64,000 bases of DNA from positions 6,758,001 to 6,822,000 of the forward strand of contig NZ_CP023699.1 of the NCBI RefSeq assembly GCF_008704495.1. Direction: 5' to 3'. The position numbers and the translations under genes are program-made. The notes beneath the pieces are model-generated. The model was given only the letters and a program-made list of their open reading frames with translations. It made no database searches and was not told the DNA's origin. Each line of letters begins with the position of its first letter. Position 1 is the stretch's first letter. This document shows, one piece after another, positions 41,175 through 49,281 of this stretch. This DNA comes from Streptomyces kanamyceticus (GTDB lineage Bacteria; Actinomycetota; Actinomycetes; Streptomycetales; Streptomycetaceae).

Positions 41175-41185
41175 ATCCCACGTCC
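41175..41185 (-). promoter_or_regulatory. Candidate GntR operator, copy near the transporter gene
   Basis: Read on the - strand this is GGACGTGGGAT, 17 nt upstream of the substrate-binding protein start. The identical 11-mer occurs on the + strand at 41280-41290, near the regulator start. The two copies point at each divergent gene, as expected of operators for the FadR-type regulator at 41316. Confidence 0.5.
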
Positions 41186-41279
41186 TACGTCGTGGTGGCG
41201 TGGCGACGATAGGAGCGGTCAGGGACCCGGTCAAGAGATCGCGCAGGGATCCGAATACGGCGAAGTCGTACCGGAGGTG

Positions 41280-41290
41280 GGACGTGGGAT
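41280..41290 (+). promoter_or_regulatory. Candidate GntR operator, copy near the regulator gene
   Basis: GGACGTGGGAT lies 12 nt before the -10 element TACGAT (41303-41308) of the regulator gene, inside the -35/-10 spacer. It is the inverted counterpart of 41175-41185. Confidence 0.5.
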
Positions 41291-41315
41291 GTCACCCGTG
41301 CCTACGATGGCCCGC

Positions 41316-42035
41316 ATGCCCAAGGAGCCAGTCCGAGAGCGGCGTGTGAGCGGTCAAGTGCGGCGCGAGGTCGTGCAGTTGATACTGGAGAGAGGGCTGC
41401 GGCCGGGGTCCCCGCTGCCCACCGAGACCGAGCTGATGGAGGTCCTCGGGGTGAGCCGGAACTCCGTGCGCGAGGCGCTCAAGGCGCTCCAGGCCCTGGA
41501 CATCGTGGAGATCAGACACGGTTATGGAACGTACGTCGGGCAGGCGTCCCTCACCCCGCTCGCCGACGGACTGACCTTCCGCGCGCTCGTCCAGGTCCGT
41601 GACGACGACCACGCCCTCGCGGAGATCCTGGAAGTGCGCGAGGTCCTGGAGGAGGGCCTGATGCGACGGGTCGCGGGATCGCTCACCGACGCCGAACTGT
41701 GCTGCCTGGAGGACCTGGTGGGGCGCATGGAGCGCGCGGCGGGGACCGGCACGGCCTTCCCCGAACTGGACCGCGAGTTCCACGAGACGCTCTACCGCTC
41801 CCTCGGCAACGAGCTGGTGCCGCAGCTGCTCGGCGCGTTCTGGCACGTCTTCCACCGGGTCGCGGGCGCGCGCGGTTGGTCGAGCGATCCGGCGCCTGAC
41901 GTGACGGTGCGCAGGCACCGGGACATCGTGACCGCGCTGCGCGCCAGGGACGTGGTCCGCGCGCAACGGGCGATGGCGGACCACTTCCGGGGCATCGGGG
42001 AGCGGGCGGGGCAGGGCATGCGGGGGGTGGGGTGA
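41316..42035 (+). CDS. FadR/GntR family transcriptional regulator
   Basis: 239-aa regulator with an N-terminal winged HTH (about 10-75; LPTETELMEVLGVSRNSVREAL, VEIRHGYGTYV) and a C-terminal FCD ligand-binding helical domain (about 95-225) with metal-site residues around ELDREFHETLYRSLGN and VTVRRHRDIV. ATG 41316 is preceded by TACGAT with a 7-nt gap, a leaderless layout. It is divergent from the ABC operon and probably controls it in response to the transported compound or a breakdown product. Confidence 0.92.
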   Translation: MPKEPVRERRVSGQVRREVVQLILERGLRPGSPLPTETELMEVLGVSRNSVREALKALQALDIVEIRHGYGTYVGQASLTPLADGLTFRALVQVRDDDHALAEILEVREVLEEGLMRRVAGSLTDAELCCLEDLVGRMERAAGTGTAFPELDREFHETLYRSLGNELVPQLLGAFWHVFHRVAGARGWSSDPAPDVTVRRHRDIVTALRARDVVRAQRAMADHFRGIGERAGQGMRGVG

Positions 42036-42039
42036 GGTC

Positions 42040-44139
42040 TCAGGGGCGTGCGGGCTCCGAGGGGGTGGTGAGGGCGTAGGCGAGACCGTCGGCGGGGTCG
42101 GTGTCCAGGCCCGCGCGGTAGGCCGCCTCGTAGGCCGCGTCGCCGATGGACCGCCTGATCCGCTGCTCCGACTGCTCGCGCGCGGCGCGCAGTTCGGCGA
42201 TGCCCATCTGGGCCAGGCCCACCGTCTGCCACATCCGCTGGCCGATGCCGAGGAGCCGGGCCGCCCGCTCGCCGTGGCCCGTTCCCGCGAACGCCGATGC
42301 GAGCAGGTCGACGACCATGACGACGCCGATGGTGTCGTGCAGGAGCGCCTTGCCCCGCAGGGCCGTCCCGGCGTGGGCGATGGCTTCGGCGGGACGGCCG
42401 AGGCCGGTGGCGGCCAGCGCCCTGAGGTACTCGGCCCAGGCGCGGATCCACCGCTCGCCGAGCTCCTCGCACCGGGCGCTCGCCGCTTCGGCGACGTCCG
42501 CCGCGGCGGTGAACTCCCCGAGGTGGACGTGCACGAACGAGCGAGTCACCTCGTTCAGGAACGCGGCTCCCTCGAAGGCGCCGTACCCGGCGGGGGATTC
42601 CGGCACCGACGCGAGCACCGCGCCGGCCGTCGGCGGGTCCCCGCGCAGGGTCAGCACGGCGCTTTCGAGGTAGGCCGCGGCGGTGGCCGCGCCCGGGTCC
42701 GTGCTGCCCGCCACGGCTTCGCGGAACTCGCCGGTGAACCGCGAGCCCGCCCCGGCGTCCCCCTGCCCGATGGCCGCGGCGCCGCACGCCCACAGGGCCT
42801 TGGCGCGGGCCGGGCCCGGGTCCTCGCACACGTCGAGGGCCCACTCCAGATAGTGCCTGCCCTCCCGGGCGAACCCGCACGCGACCCAGAAGAACCAGAG
42901 CGCCCCGCCGATCTCCAGGGCGGTGTGGCCGTGCCCCTTGGTGAGGCAGAAGTCCAGCGCCGTACGGAAGTTGGCGTGGTCGGCGGCCAGGCGGGTGTAC
43001 CAGGTGACCTGGTGCGGGCCGATCCATTCGGCGTCGGCGCGCAGGGCCAGGTCCCGGTGGTGGTCCCGGTGCGCGCACCGGGTCTCGTACTCCTCGTCGA
43101 GCTCGCGCAGCCACTGGGCGCCGAACTCGCGGACGGTGTCGAGCATGCCGTAGCGCGGGTGGTCGGTGTCGTCCGTGTGGCTGCGCACCAGGGACTTGGC
43201 GACCAGGCCGTCGACGAGCTGCTCGACCTCGCCCGCGGGGATCGGCCCGCCCGCGCCCACCGCCCGCGCGCCGCTCAGGTCGAAGCCGCCCGTGAAGACG
43301 GAGAGGCGCGCCCACAGCAACCGCTCCAGGGGCGTGCACAGTTCGTGGCTCCAGCCGATGGTGGTGCGCAGGGTCCGGTGGCGCGGCAGCACGGCGGTGC
43401 CGGTGCCGGGTCCCGTCCGTTCGGTGAGCGCGTCGAAGCGGTCGTTGATCCGGTCGGCGAGCTGTTCCAGGGAGAGCTCGGCGAGCTGGGCGGCGGCGAG
43501 CTCGATGGCCAGCGGGATGCCGTCGAGGCGGCGGCAGACGGCGGCCGCGGACGCCCGGCGCGCCGCGCAGAGCTCGAAGCCGGGCAGCGCGGTCGCGGCG
43601 CGCTCGGCGAAGAGCGTCAGCGCGTCGCTGCGCTCGGGTGGCGCGTCCCGATGGGTGGGCGGCAGGGGCACGGGCAGCGGGTGCACCTCCATGCCTCGCT
43701 CGCCGCGCGCGCCGAGCGGCTGTCTGCTGGTGACCAGGATCCGCAGGTCAGGCGCGGTGTCCAGGAGGGTTTGGGTCAGGCGGGCGCAGTCCGCCACCAG
43801 GTGCTCGCACGAATCGAGGACGAGCAGGAGCTGCTTGTCGGCGAGCCACTCGGCGACCAGTTCCTCGGGGGGCCGCAGGGTCTGGTCGGCGAGCTTCAGC
43901 TCTTCGAACAGGACGTGCCCGAGCAGGGAGGCGTCGCGGAGCGGGGCCAGCTGGACCAGGCGCGCCCCGTGCGCGTAATCGCCCTGGAGCCGGTGGGCGG
44001 CGCGCAGGGCCAGGCGTGACTTCCCGACTCCGCCCACCCCGGTCAGGGTCACGAGCCGGGCCTCCGCCAACAGGTCGCTGATCTCCCGCAGTTCGGCTGC
44101 CCGCCCGACGAAACTCGTTGTCTCAGAGGGGAGATTCAT
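42040..44139 (-). CDS. STAND-type ATPase regulator lacking a DNA-binding domain
   Basis: 699-aa NB-ARC/AfsR-like ATPase. Walker A GVGGVGKS is at 34-41, Walker B LLLVLDSCEH near 104-113, a sensor LVTSRQPLG follows, then the ARC region (LDGIPLAIELAAAQL) and TPR-like helical repeats from about 350. Homologues of this type normally end in a LuxR HTH, and this one stops at YALTTPSEPARP where that domain would begin. The convergent GntR-type gene ends 4 nt away, leaving no room for a frameshifted HTH. It may act through a partner. Confidence 0.85.
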   Translation of the reverse strand: MNLPSETTSFVGRAAELREISDLLAEARLVTLTGVGGVGKSRLALRAAHRLQGDYAHGARLVQLAPLRDASLLGHVLFEELKLADQTLRPPEELVAEWLADKQLLLVLDSCEHLVADCARLTQTLLDTAPDLRILVTSRQPLGARGERGMEVHPLPVPLPPTHRDAPPERSDALTLFAERAATALPGFELCAARRASAAAVCRRLDGIPLAIELAAAQLAELSLEQLADRINDRFDALTERTGPGTGTAVLPRHRTLRTTIGWSHELCTPLERLLWARLSVFTGGFDLSGARAVGAGGPIPAGEVEQLVDGLVAKSLVRSHTDDTDHPRYGMLDTVREFGAQWLRELDEEYETRCAHRDHHRDLALRADAEWIGPHQVTWYTRLAADHANFRTALDFCLTKGHGHTALEIGGALWFFWVACGFAREGRHYLEWALDVCEDPGPARAKALWACGAAAIGQGDAGAGSRFTGEFREAVAGSTDPGAATAAAYLESAVLTLRGDPPTAGAVLASVPESPAGYGAFEGAAFLNEVTRSFVHVHLGEFTAAADVAEAASARCEELGERWIRAWAEYLRALAATGLGRPAEAIAHAGTALRGKALLHDTIGVVMVVDLLASAFAGTGHGERAARLLGIGQRMWQTVGLAQMGIAELRAAREQSEQRIRRSIGDAAYEAAYRAGLDTDPADGLAYALTTPSEPARP

Positions 44140-44321
44140 GATCCGTAGTCTCCTCCGCGGGGGTGGCGGTGGCGCGCGGTTGCCGCAAGTTGAGCCCTGG
44201 AGAGGGCGATGCGCTCAATTTCCCGCAACGGTCGGCCGGCTCCGGTCATCCCCGCGCCTGCTGTGATCAACGGGTGGTGGGGGTCGGTCTCCTGCGTCAT
44301 AGTGGCCGTTCAGCGAGCGGG

Positions 44322-44341
44322 GTTACGGAGAGTTACGGAGA
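44322..44341 (+). repeat. 10-bp perfect tandem repeat before the phosphatase gene
   Basis: GTTACGGAGA occurs twice in direct succession (44322-44331 and 44332-44341), immediately before the ribosome site of the gene at 44359. It may be a duplicated ribosome-site-like segment or a regulator half-site pair. Confidence 0.6.
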
Positions 44342-44358
44342 GTCAGGAGGGTCCCTGC

Positions 44359-45543
44359 ATGGCCATCCGTGAAGGGTGGCGTGAGCGATGGCGCGCCCGT
44401 GCGGGGTGGTGTGACAGCTGGGCCACCGGTATCGGCCGTGACGGGTGGGGCGCGGGAGCCGTCCGCGTACTGCCCATGACCGCCTGCTCCGTCCTCGCCG
44501 CCCCGGGATTCTTCGCGGGCTGGGAACCGGCCACCGCCGCGCTGCTGATCGGCCCGCTCGCCGCCTGCCTGCGGTTCGGCGTCGTGCACACGGCAGCCAT
44601 GGTCTGCTGGACCACCTTCCTCGCCCTCCTCGCCTGGGCGGGGCACGGCTACTCGGCGTCGCCGCCCTTTCCCCTCGACTTCCTCGCGCTGCTCACCGGC
44701 GGCGGGCTCGCCGTCACCGTCGCAGCCCGGCGCGCCGGGCAGTCCGCCGCGCTCGCCAGGGCCACCGAGGTGGCGCGGGCCGCACAGGGCGCGATCCTGC
44801 GCCCCTTCGCCGAACGGATCGGCGGCGTCGACGTCTGCACCCGGCACTACTGCCCCGTCCAGGGGGCGACGGTGGGCGGCGACGTGTACGACATCGCCCA
44901 CACGCCGTACGGCACAAGGGTGTTCATCGGCGACGTGCGCGGCCACGACCTGGACGCGCTGCGGATCTCGGCCGGTGCGCTCAGGGCCTTCCGCGACCTC
45001 GCCTACCTCACGCCCCGCCTGCCCGACCTGGCGCGGGAGCTGGACGCCCGCATCGGCACGGAGCTGGGCCCCGAGGACTTCGTGACGGCGCTCTTCGCCG
45101 AGTTCGTGCCGGGCGAGGTCAGGATCGTCAACTGCGGTCACCCCGCGCCGCTGCGCGTGGGCCAGGAGACGAAACTCCTCGAACCCCCGGACCACACCAC
45201 GCCGTTGGGCCTCGGCCCGCGGCCCGCCCTGTGGCGCGGGTGGCTACAGCCGGGGGACAGGGTGCTGTTCTACACGGACGGGCTCAGCGAGGCGCGGGAC
45301 GCGGGCGGCGTCGACTTCCCGCTGCTCCAGGGTGTCGCCGACGCGCTGGCCGCGCCGCTCCCGTGCGACGCGCTCGACGCGCTGTACGCACTGCTCACCG
45401 CGCACACGGGCGCACCGCTCGCCGACGACGTCGCCCTGGTGCTCTGCCAGCCCGCCGAGCACTCCGCCCCGGGATTCGGCGGCGTCCGCCGGTCGCCGAT
45501 CGCTACGGCAGGTCCCGCACCGGGTGGTCACCCCCGCTGTTGA
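44359..45543 (+). CDS. Membrane PP2C/SpoIIE-type protein phosphatase
   Basis: 394-aa protein. Three to four hydrophobic segments lie at about 38-120 and an SpoIIE-type serine phosphatase domain follows (about 150-375): RHYCPVQGATVGGDVYDI, FIGDVRGHDLDAL and FYTDGLSEARD carry the metal-binding Asp residues. Such enzymes dephosphorylate anti-anti-sigma factors. GGAGG precedes the ATG. It is divergent from the STAND ATPase gene. No anti-sigma partner is adjacent, so the target is unknown. Confidence 0.9.
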   Translation: MAIREGWRERWRARAGWCDSWATGIGRDGWGAGAVRVLPMTACSVLAAPGFFAGWEPATAALLIGPLAACLRFGVVHTAAMVCWTTFLALLAWAGHGYSASPPFPLDFLALLTGGGLAVTVAARRAGQSAALARATEVARAAQGAILRPFAERIGGVDVCTRHYCPVQGATVGGDVYDIAHTPYGTRVFIGDVRGHDLDALRISAGALRAFRDLAYLTPRLPDLARELDARIGTELGPEDFVTALFAEFVPGEVRIVNCGHPAPLRVGQETKLLEPPDHTTPLGLGPRPALWRGWLQPGDRVLFYTDGLSEARDAGGVDFPLLQGVADALAAPLPCDALDALYALLTAHTGAPLADDVALVLCQPAEHSAPGFGGVRRSPIATAGPAPGGHPRC

Positions 45544-45627
45544 TGACGGGCCCCAGCTCCCGCGCGCACCGCGAGATAGCTGCTCTCCCACGGGGCGTCG
45601 ATGACCGGCACGGAGGTGGCGCCGGGC

Positions 45628-45644
45628 CCCGGCCGGCGGCCGGG
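45628..45644. terminator. Short GC hairpin between convergent genes
   Basis: CCCGGCC (45628-45634) and GGCCGGG (45638-45644) flank a 3-nt loop between the phosphatase and AIM24 genes, which converge here. It is a weak candidate. Confidence 0.35.
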
Positions 45645-45649
45645 AACCG

Positions 45650-46330
45650 TCAGTGCTGCTGCGGCTTCTGCGGAGTCGCCTCGCTCGGGCGGACGATGAC
45701 GTGGCCCTCGCCCTGGAGCATGAGCTGGACCGCCTCGCCCGAGCCGCCGCGGATCATCGAGCCGATCGACTGGGAGCGGTGCAGGGAGGTGCCGAGGTTG
45801 GCGGTCCAGCCGACCACCGCGTCCGTGTCGACGTACACCGGCTGGTCCTTGGTGACCGGGATGACCAGGGGGTTGCCCTCGCAGATCAGGCCGAGGCGGC
45901 CGGTGCCGGTGAAGACGCTGTTGAACAGGCCGCCGCCGGTGATGCCCGCGCCCTTCACCGTCTCGATCTTGTACGAGAGGGTCGCGTCGAAGCACAGGAC
46001 GTTGCGGCCGTTGACGGTGAGGACGTCGCCGGGCTCCACGTCGACTATGAAGCAGTTCTGCGCCTCGTGCGCGAACCACGCCTCGCCCTGGCCGCGCACG
46101 GCCATCAGCGGCAGCCCCTCGCCGGTCACCGCCCGCTTGAGCAGGCCGCCGACGCCGCCCTGGCTCTTCCGCTCGAACTGGAGGCTGCCCCGGTAGGCGA
46201 TCATCGCGCCCTGGCGAGCGAGCATCTCGCCATTGACGGCGTACTTGATGGACTTGGCGTTCTGGAGGGTCATGCCGGGTATGTGGGCCGGCTGCGCCAT
46301 GTGGTCGTTGGAGAACAGGTCACTCTTCAT
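45650..46330 (-). CDS. AIM24 family protein
   Basis: 226-aa AIM24/TTRAP-fold beta-rich protein related to tryptophan-RNA-binding attenuator-like barrels; function in bacteria is poorly defined. Recognisable segments are MLARQGAMIAYRGSLQFE, GEAWFAHEAQNCFIVDVEPGD in two halves, and the Gly-rich GAGITGGGLFNSVFTGTG. ATG 46330 is chosen because CAAGAT lies 6 nt upstream on the - strand, a leaderless layout. It lies 14 nt downstream of the methyltransferase gene on the same strand. Confidence 0.88.
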   Translation of the reverse strand: MKSDLFSNDHMAQPAHIPGMTLQNAKSIKYAVNGEMLARQGAMIAYRGSLQFERKSQGGVGGLLKRAVTGEGLPLMAVRGQGEAWFAHEAQNCFIVDVEPGDVLTVNGRNVLCFDATLSYKIETVKGAGITGGGLFNSVFTGTGRLGLICEGNPLVIPVTKDQPVYVDTDAVVGWTANLGTSLHRSQSIGSMIRGGSGEAVQLMLQGEGHVIVRPSEATPQKPQQH

Positions 46331-46344
46331 GACCACATCTTGGG

Positions 46345-46917
46345 CTATGGCTTCCGGGCGCGGAAGCGCATTCCGCCGGTCTCCGGGTGCAGCAGGACCT
46401 CGGCCCCGGAGAAGCCCGCCGCCTTGAGACGGGTGGGCAGACCGGCCGGGTCCACGGTGTTCATGACGTCCCCGACGTGCAGCTCGTCGAGCTCGCGGCT
46501 CGGCTGGCTGTCGCTGCCCGCGAAGACGCCGCCGGGGCGGAGCACGCGGAACGCCTCCGCGAAGATGCGGTCCTGGAGCTCGTCGGTCGGCACGTGGTGC
46601 AGCATCGTGAAGCCGACGACCGCGGAGTACGCCGCGTCGGGCAGCGGCATCCTGGCGGCGTCCGCGTGCAGGATCCGGGCCCGGCCGCCCCAGTCGCGCT
46701 CCAGGAGCCGGGCGGTCGCCCCGTCGATCTCGACGGCGGTGAGGGAGGGGACGAGGTCGACGAGCACGCGGAGGTTGGCGCCGTAGCCAGGCCCGATCTC
46801 CACCACCTCGTCGCCGAGTTCGATGTCTTCAAGGGCCCACGGCAGGATGCGGTCCCGTACGGTCTGCGCCCACTCCTCGGAGCTGCACAGCTGCTGGTGT
46901 GCTTCGTTCATCGGCAT
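46345..46917 (-). CDS. Class I SAM-dependent methyltransferase
   Basis: 190-aa Rossmann-fold methyltransferase. SAM motif I is VVEIGPGYGANL (about 38-49), followed by VEID near 62, HADAARMPLPDAAY (about 84-97) and LHHVPTDELQ. The substrate is unknown. The start is supported by TAGCGT 6 nt before the ATG. It is divergent from an AraC regulator across only 55 bp, so the regulator may control it. Confidence 0.88.
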   Translation of the reverse strand: MPMNEAHQQLCSSEEWAQTVRDRILPWALEDIELGDEVVEIGPGYGANLRVLVDLVPSLTAVEIDGATARLLERDWGGRARILHADAARMPLPDAAYSAVVGFTMLHHVPTDELQDRIFAEAFRVLRPGGVFAGSDSQPSRELDELHVGDVMNTVDPAGLPTRLKAAGFSGAEVLLHPETGGMRFRARKP

Positions 46918-46972
46918 ACGGCGACGCTAGGCCGCGCCCCGTCGTGTCAGCCACGGGCTAGACTGCCGTCCC

Positions 46973-47788
46973 ATGTCGCGAACCGGACACGGTCGAACGG
47001 GTCATGGCCGAACCGGACACGCCCGAACCGCCGGGCCCAGCGCGCCGATCACCACCGCGATCTTCGTCGGCAGCTTCGCGATGCCGCGCGGCCGCGCCTT
47101 CCGCACGCACACCCACCCGGTCCACCAACTCGCCTGGGCCTCCCAGGGGTTGCTCCGCGTCCGCACCGGACAGGGCACTTGGATGCTGCCGCCCTCGCTC
47201 GCCCTGTGGATCCCCGCCGGGCTGCCCCACGCGACCGAGGCGGAGGGCGACACGGTGATGCGCAGCCCCTACGTCGACCCCACGCACTGTCCCGCCGACT
47301 CCGTCTGGACCGAACCCACTGTGCTGGCCGTTGGGCCTCTCCCGCGCGCCCTCATCGACCACCTGGTCCGTACCGACCTGCCCACGGACGCCCGCTCGCG
47401 CGCCGAGGCGGTACTGCTCGACGTCCTGCGGCCCGTGCCCGTGGCGACGGTCTCCGTCTCCGAGCCGCGCGACCCGCGGGCCCTGCGGGTCGCGCGTGCG
47501 CTCGCCGACGACCCGGCCGACGACCGGACCCTGGAGGCCTGGGGGAGCGAAGTGGGCGCCGCCGAACGGACCTTGGCGCGGCTCTTCACCGCGGAGACCG
47601 GCCTGGCCTTCGGCCAGTGGCGCAAGCGGCTGCGGATGCGGGCCGCGATGCCGCTGCTCGCCGAGGGCCTCCCGGTGGAGGCGGTCGCCCGGCGCGTGGG
47701 CTACGCGTCGGCGAGCTCGTTCGTCGCGGCCTTCCACCGGGTCGTGGGCCTCACGCCCCGGCAGTACTTCCCCGTCCGCGAGGAGTGA
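46973..47788 (+). CDS. AraC family transcriptional regulator
   Basis: 271-aa regulator. The N-terminal cupin (about 35-110) contains FRTHTHPVHQLAWASQGLLR and a basic low-complexity start (RTGHGRTGHGRTGH). The C-terminal double HTH (about 165-265) includes ERTLARLFTAETGLAFGQWRKRLRM and ARRVGYASASSFVAAF, ending in TPRQYF. TAGACT lies 8 nt before the ATG. Divergent from the methyltransferase gene; a PEP-mutase-like gene follows 57 nt downstream with its own promoter. Confidence 0.92.
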   Translation: MSRTGHGRTGHGRTGHARTAGPSAPITTAIFVGSFAMPRGRAFRTHTHPVHQLAWASQGLLRVRTGQGTWMLPPSLALWIPAGLPHATEAEGDTVMRSPYVDPTHCPADSVWTEPTVLAVGPLPRALIDHLVRTDLPTDARSRAEAVLLDVLRPVPVATVSVSEPRDPRALRVARALADDPADDRTLEAWGSEVGAAERTLARLFTAETGLAFGQWRKRLRMRAAMPLLAEGLPVEAVARRVGYASASSFVAAFHRVVGLTPRQYFPVREE

Positions 47789-47845
47789 CGCGCCGGGCGG
47801 CACGCTTCGGCCCGCACCGAAGCGTCGCGCCCGTACGTTCGTGCC

Positions 47846-48670
47846 ATGACACTTCGGTACGAGGAGTTCCGCGACCTGCACCGCCGCCCCGGCGCGCCCC
47901 TGGTCCTGCCCAACGCCTGGGACCACGCGTCGGCCGCCGCGCTCGTCGCCGCGGGGTTCCGCGCGATCGGCACGACCAGCCTGGGCGTGGCCGCCGCCGC
48001 GGGACTGCCGGACGGCACGGGCGCCGCCCGCGCGCAGACCGTACGGCTCGCCCGCGGCCTGGCCCGCACCGACGCCCTCGTCACCGTCGACATCGAGGGC
48101 GGCTTCAGTGACCGACCCGAGGAAGTCGCCGCTCTCGTAGGCGAGTTGGCGGACGCCGGGATCGTCGGAGTGAACATCGAGGACGGCCGCCCCGACGGCA
48201 CGCTGCGCGACGCCGGGCACCAGAGCGAGATCCTGCACGCCGTGCGCGAGACGGCGTCGGGGCGGCTCTTCGTCAACGCCCGCACGGATACGTACTGGCT
48301 GCCGGGTGCAGGGGCGGCGGCGGAGACTGCCGACCGGCTCCGTGCCTACCAACGGGCGGGCGCGGACGGGGTGTTCGTCCCCGGACTGCGGGACGTACGT
48401 GCGATCACGGAGCTGGCCGCCGCGACCCTCGACACCCCGCTGAACATCCTCCACGCGCCGGACGGCCCTTCCCTCGCCGAGCTCGCGGAGGCGGGCGTCC
48501 GGCGGATCAGCACCGGCTCGCTGCTGTTCCGCGCGGCACTCGGCGCGGCGGTGGCGGCGGCCGCGTCGGTGGCCCGGGGCGTCCCGGTGCCCGCCCGCGT
48601 CCCGTCGTACGCCGAGACCCAGGCCTTGTCCGACGCGGCCGCCGTGGCGAGGTCGGCCCCGGGTCAGTAG
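47846..48670 (+). CDS. Isocitrate lyase/PEP mutase superfamily protein
   Basis: 274-aa TIM-barrel protein of the ICL/PEP mutase superfamily, which cleaves or forms C-C or P-C bonds next to a carboxylate. Mg-binding segments are TVDIEGGFSD (about 75-84) and GVNIEDGR (about 109-116); LVLPNAWDHASAAALVAAGF is the typical N-terminus. The isocitrate lyase KKCGH motif is absent, so it is probably a PEP-mutase-like or oxaloacetase/methylisocitrate-type enzyme of unknown substrate. TACGTT lies 6 nt before the ATG. Its stop overlaps the convergent gene by 7 bp. Confidence 0.88.
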   Translation: MTLRYEEFRDLHRRPGAPLVLPNAWDHASAAALVAAGFRAIGTTSLGVAAAAGLPDGTGAARAQTVRLARGLARTDALVTVDIEGGFSDRPEEVAALVGELADAGIVGVNIEDGRPDGTLRDAGHQSEILHAVRETASGRLFVNARTDTYWLPGAGAAAETADRLRAYQRAGADGVFVPGLRDVRAITELAAATLDTPLNILHAPDGPSLAELAEAGVRRISTGSLLFRAALGAAVAAAASVARGVPVPARVPSYAETQALSDAAAVARSAPGQ

Positions 48671-49071
48671 GCGACCTTGCCGGTCCCGTCGTTGCCGCCG
48701 GAGAATTCGAGGTAGAACTCCCACCCGTTCGGCACGTTGTCGTCGAGCACCTTCCACTGGCCCGCCTTGGCGTACTGGTAGTCCCCGCAGCCGTGGCGGT
48801 AGCAGATCTTGACGTGCCGGTTGTAGTTCACCTTGATGTTGATGTCCGCGCAGTTGCCGGTGGTCTTGGCCCAGGCGGTACCGGCGGGCCAGATCGCCGT
48901 GGTGCCGCTGCCCTCGGCCTTGTAGTTCTTCGCGCTGCCGTAGCAGGACTGGATCTGGGCCCCGGCCTTCGGCGCGTCGGCGCTCGCCGTCGCGGCGGTC
49001 GCGGCGGCCATTCCTCCGCCGAGCATGACGGAGGTCAGAGCGATCGGAGCCATGCGTGAACGTATGCGCAT
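48664..49071 (-). CDS. Small secreted protein of unknown function
   Basis: 135-aa protein with a Sec signal peptide (RIRSRMAPIALTSVMLG to about residue 32, AxA-type ATASADA cleavage). The mature part (about 100 aa) has four Cys (SCYGS, NCADI, ICYRHGCGDY), likely two disulphides, and is rich in Gly and Tyr. ATG 49071 follows a GGGGGA ribosome site. I do not recognise the family; size and Cys pattern recall small secreted Streptomyces inhibitors and binding proteins, but this is not evidence of function. Confidence 0.8.
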   Translation of the reverse strand: MRIRSRMAPIALTSVMLGGGMAAATAATASADAPKAGAQIQSCYGSAKNYKAEGSGTTAIWPAGTAWAKTTGNCADINIKVNYNRHVKICYRHGCGDYQYAKAGQWKVLDDNVPNGWEFYLEFSGGNDGTGKVAY

Positions 49072-49281
49072 GAGTGTTTCCCCCTGTTTCGGCTTCATCC
49101 GTGGTCATCGGCGTACTCGCCGACGAGCGGAGAAGTTACGCGGGGAGCGCGGTGGTACACGTCAACCCATGGGTGTCGATGAGGGGTAAACCTGGGTGTT
49201 AGCCGGGTGCGGAGTAAACCGTCGCGGCAGTGGAATCCCCGACGAAGTAAGGTGCCAGCCGGGGAAGGGAATTGGTAACTG

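Noticed and set aside
39610..41349. 579-codon open frame on the + strand
   Set aside because: Antisense to the substrate-binding protein gene, low complexity and without a family match.
42036..42039. Frameshifted HTH domain of the STAND protein
   Set aside because: Only 4 nt separate its stop from the convergent GntR-type gene, and no HTH-like sequence is present in other - strand frames there.
46958..49108. 716-codon open frame on the - strand
   Set aside because: It spans the AraC and PEP-mutase-like genes in antisense; only the last part in another frame (the small secreted protein) is real.
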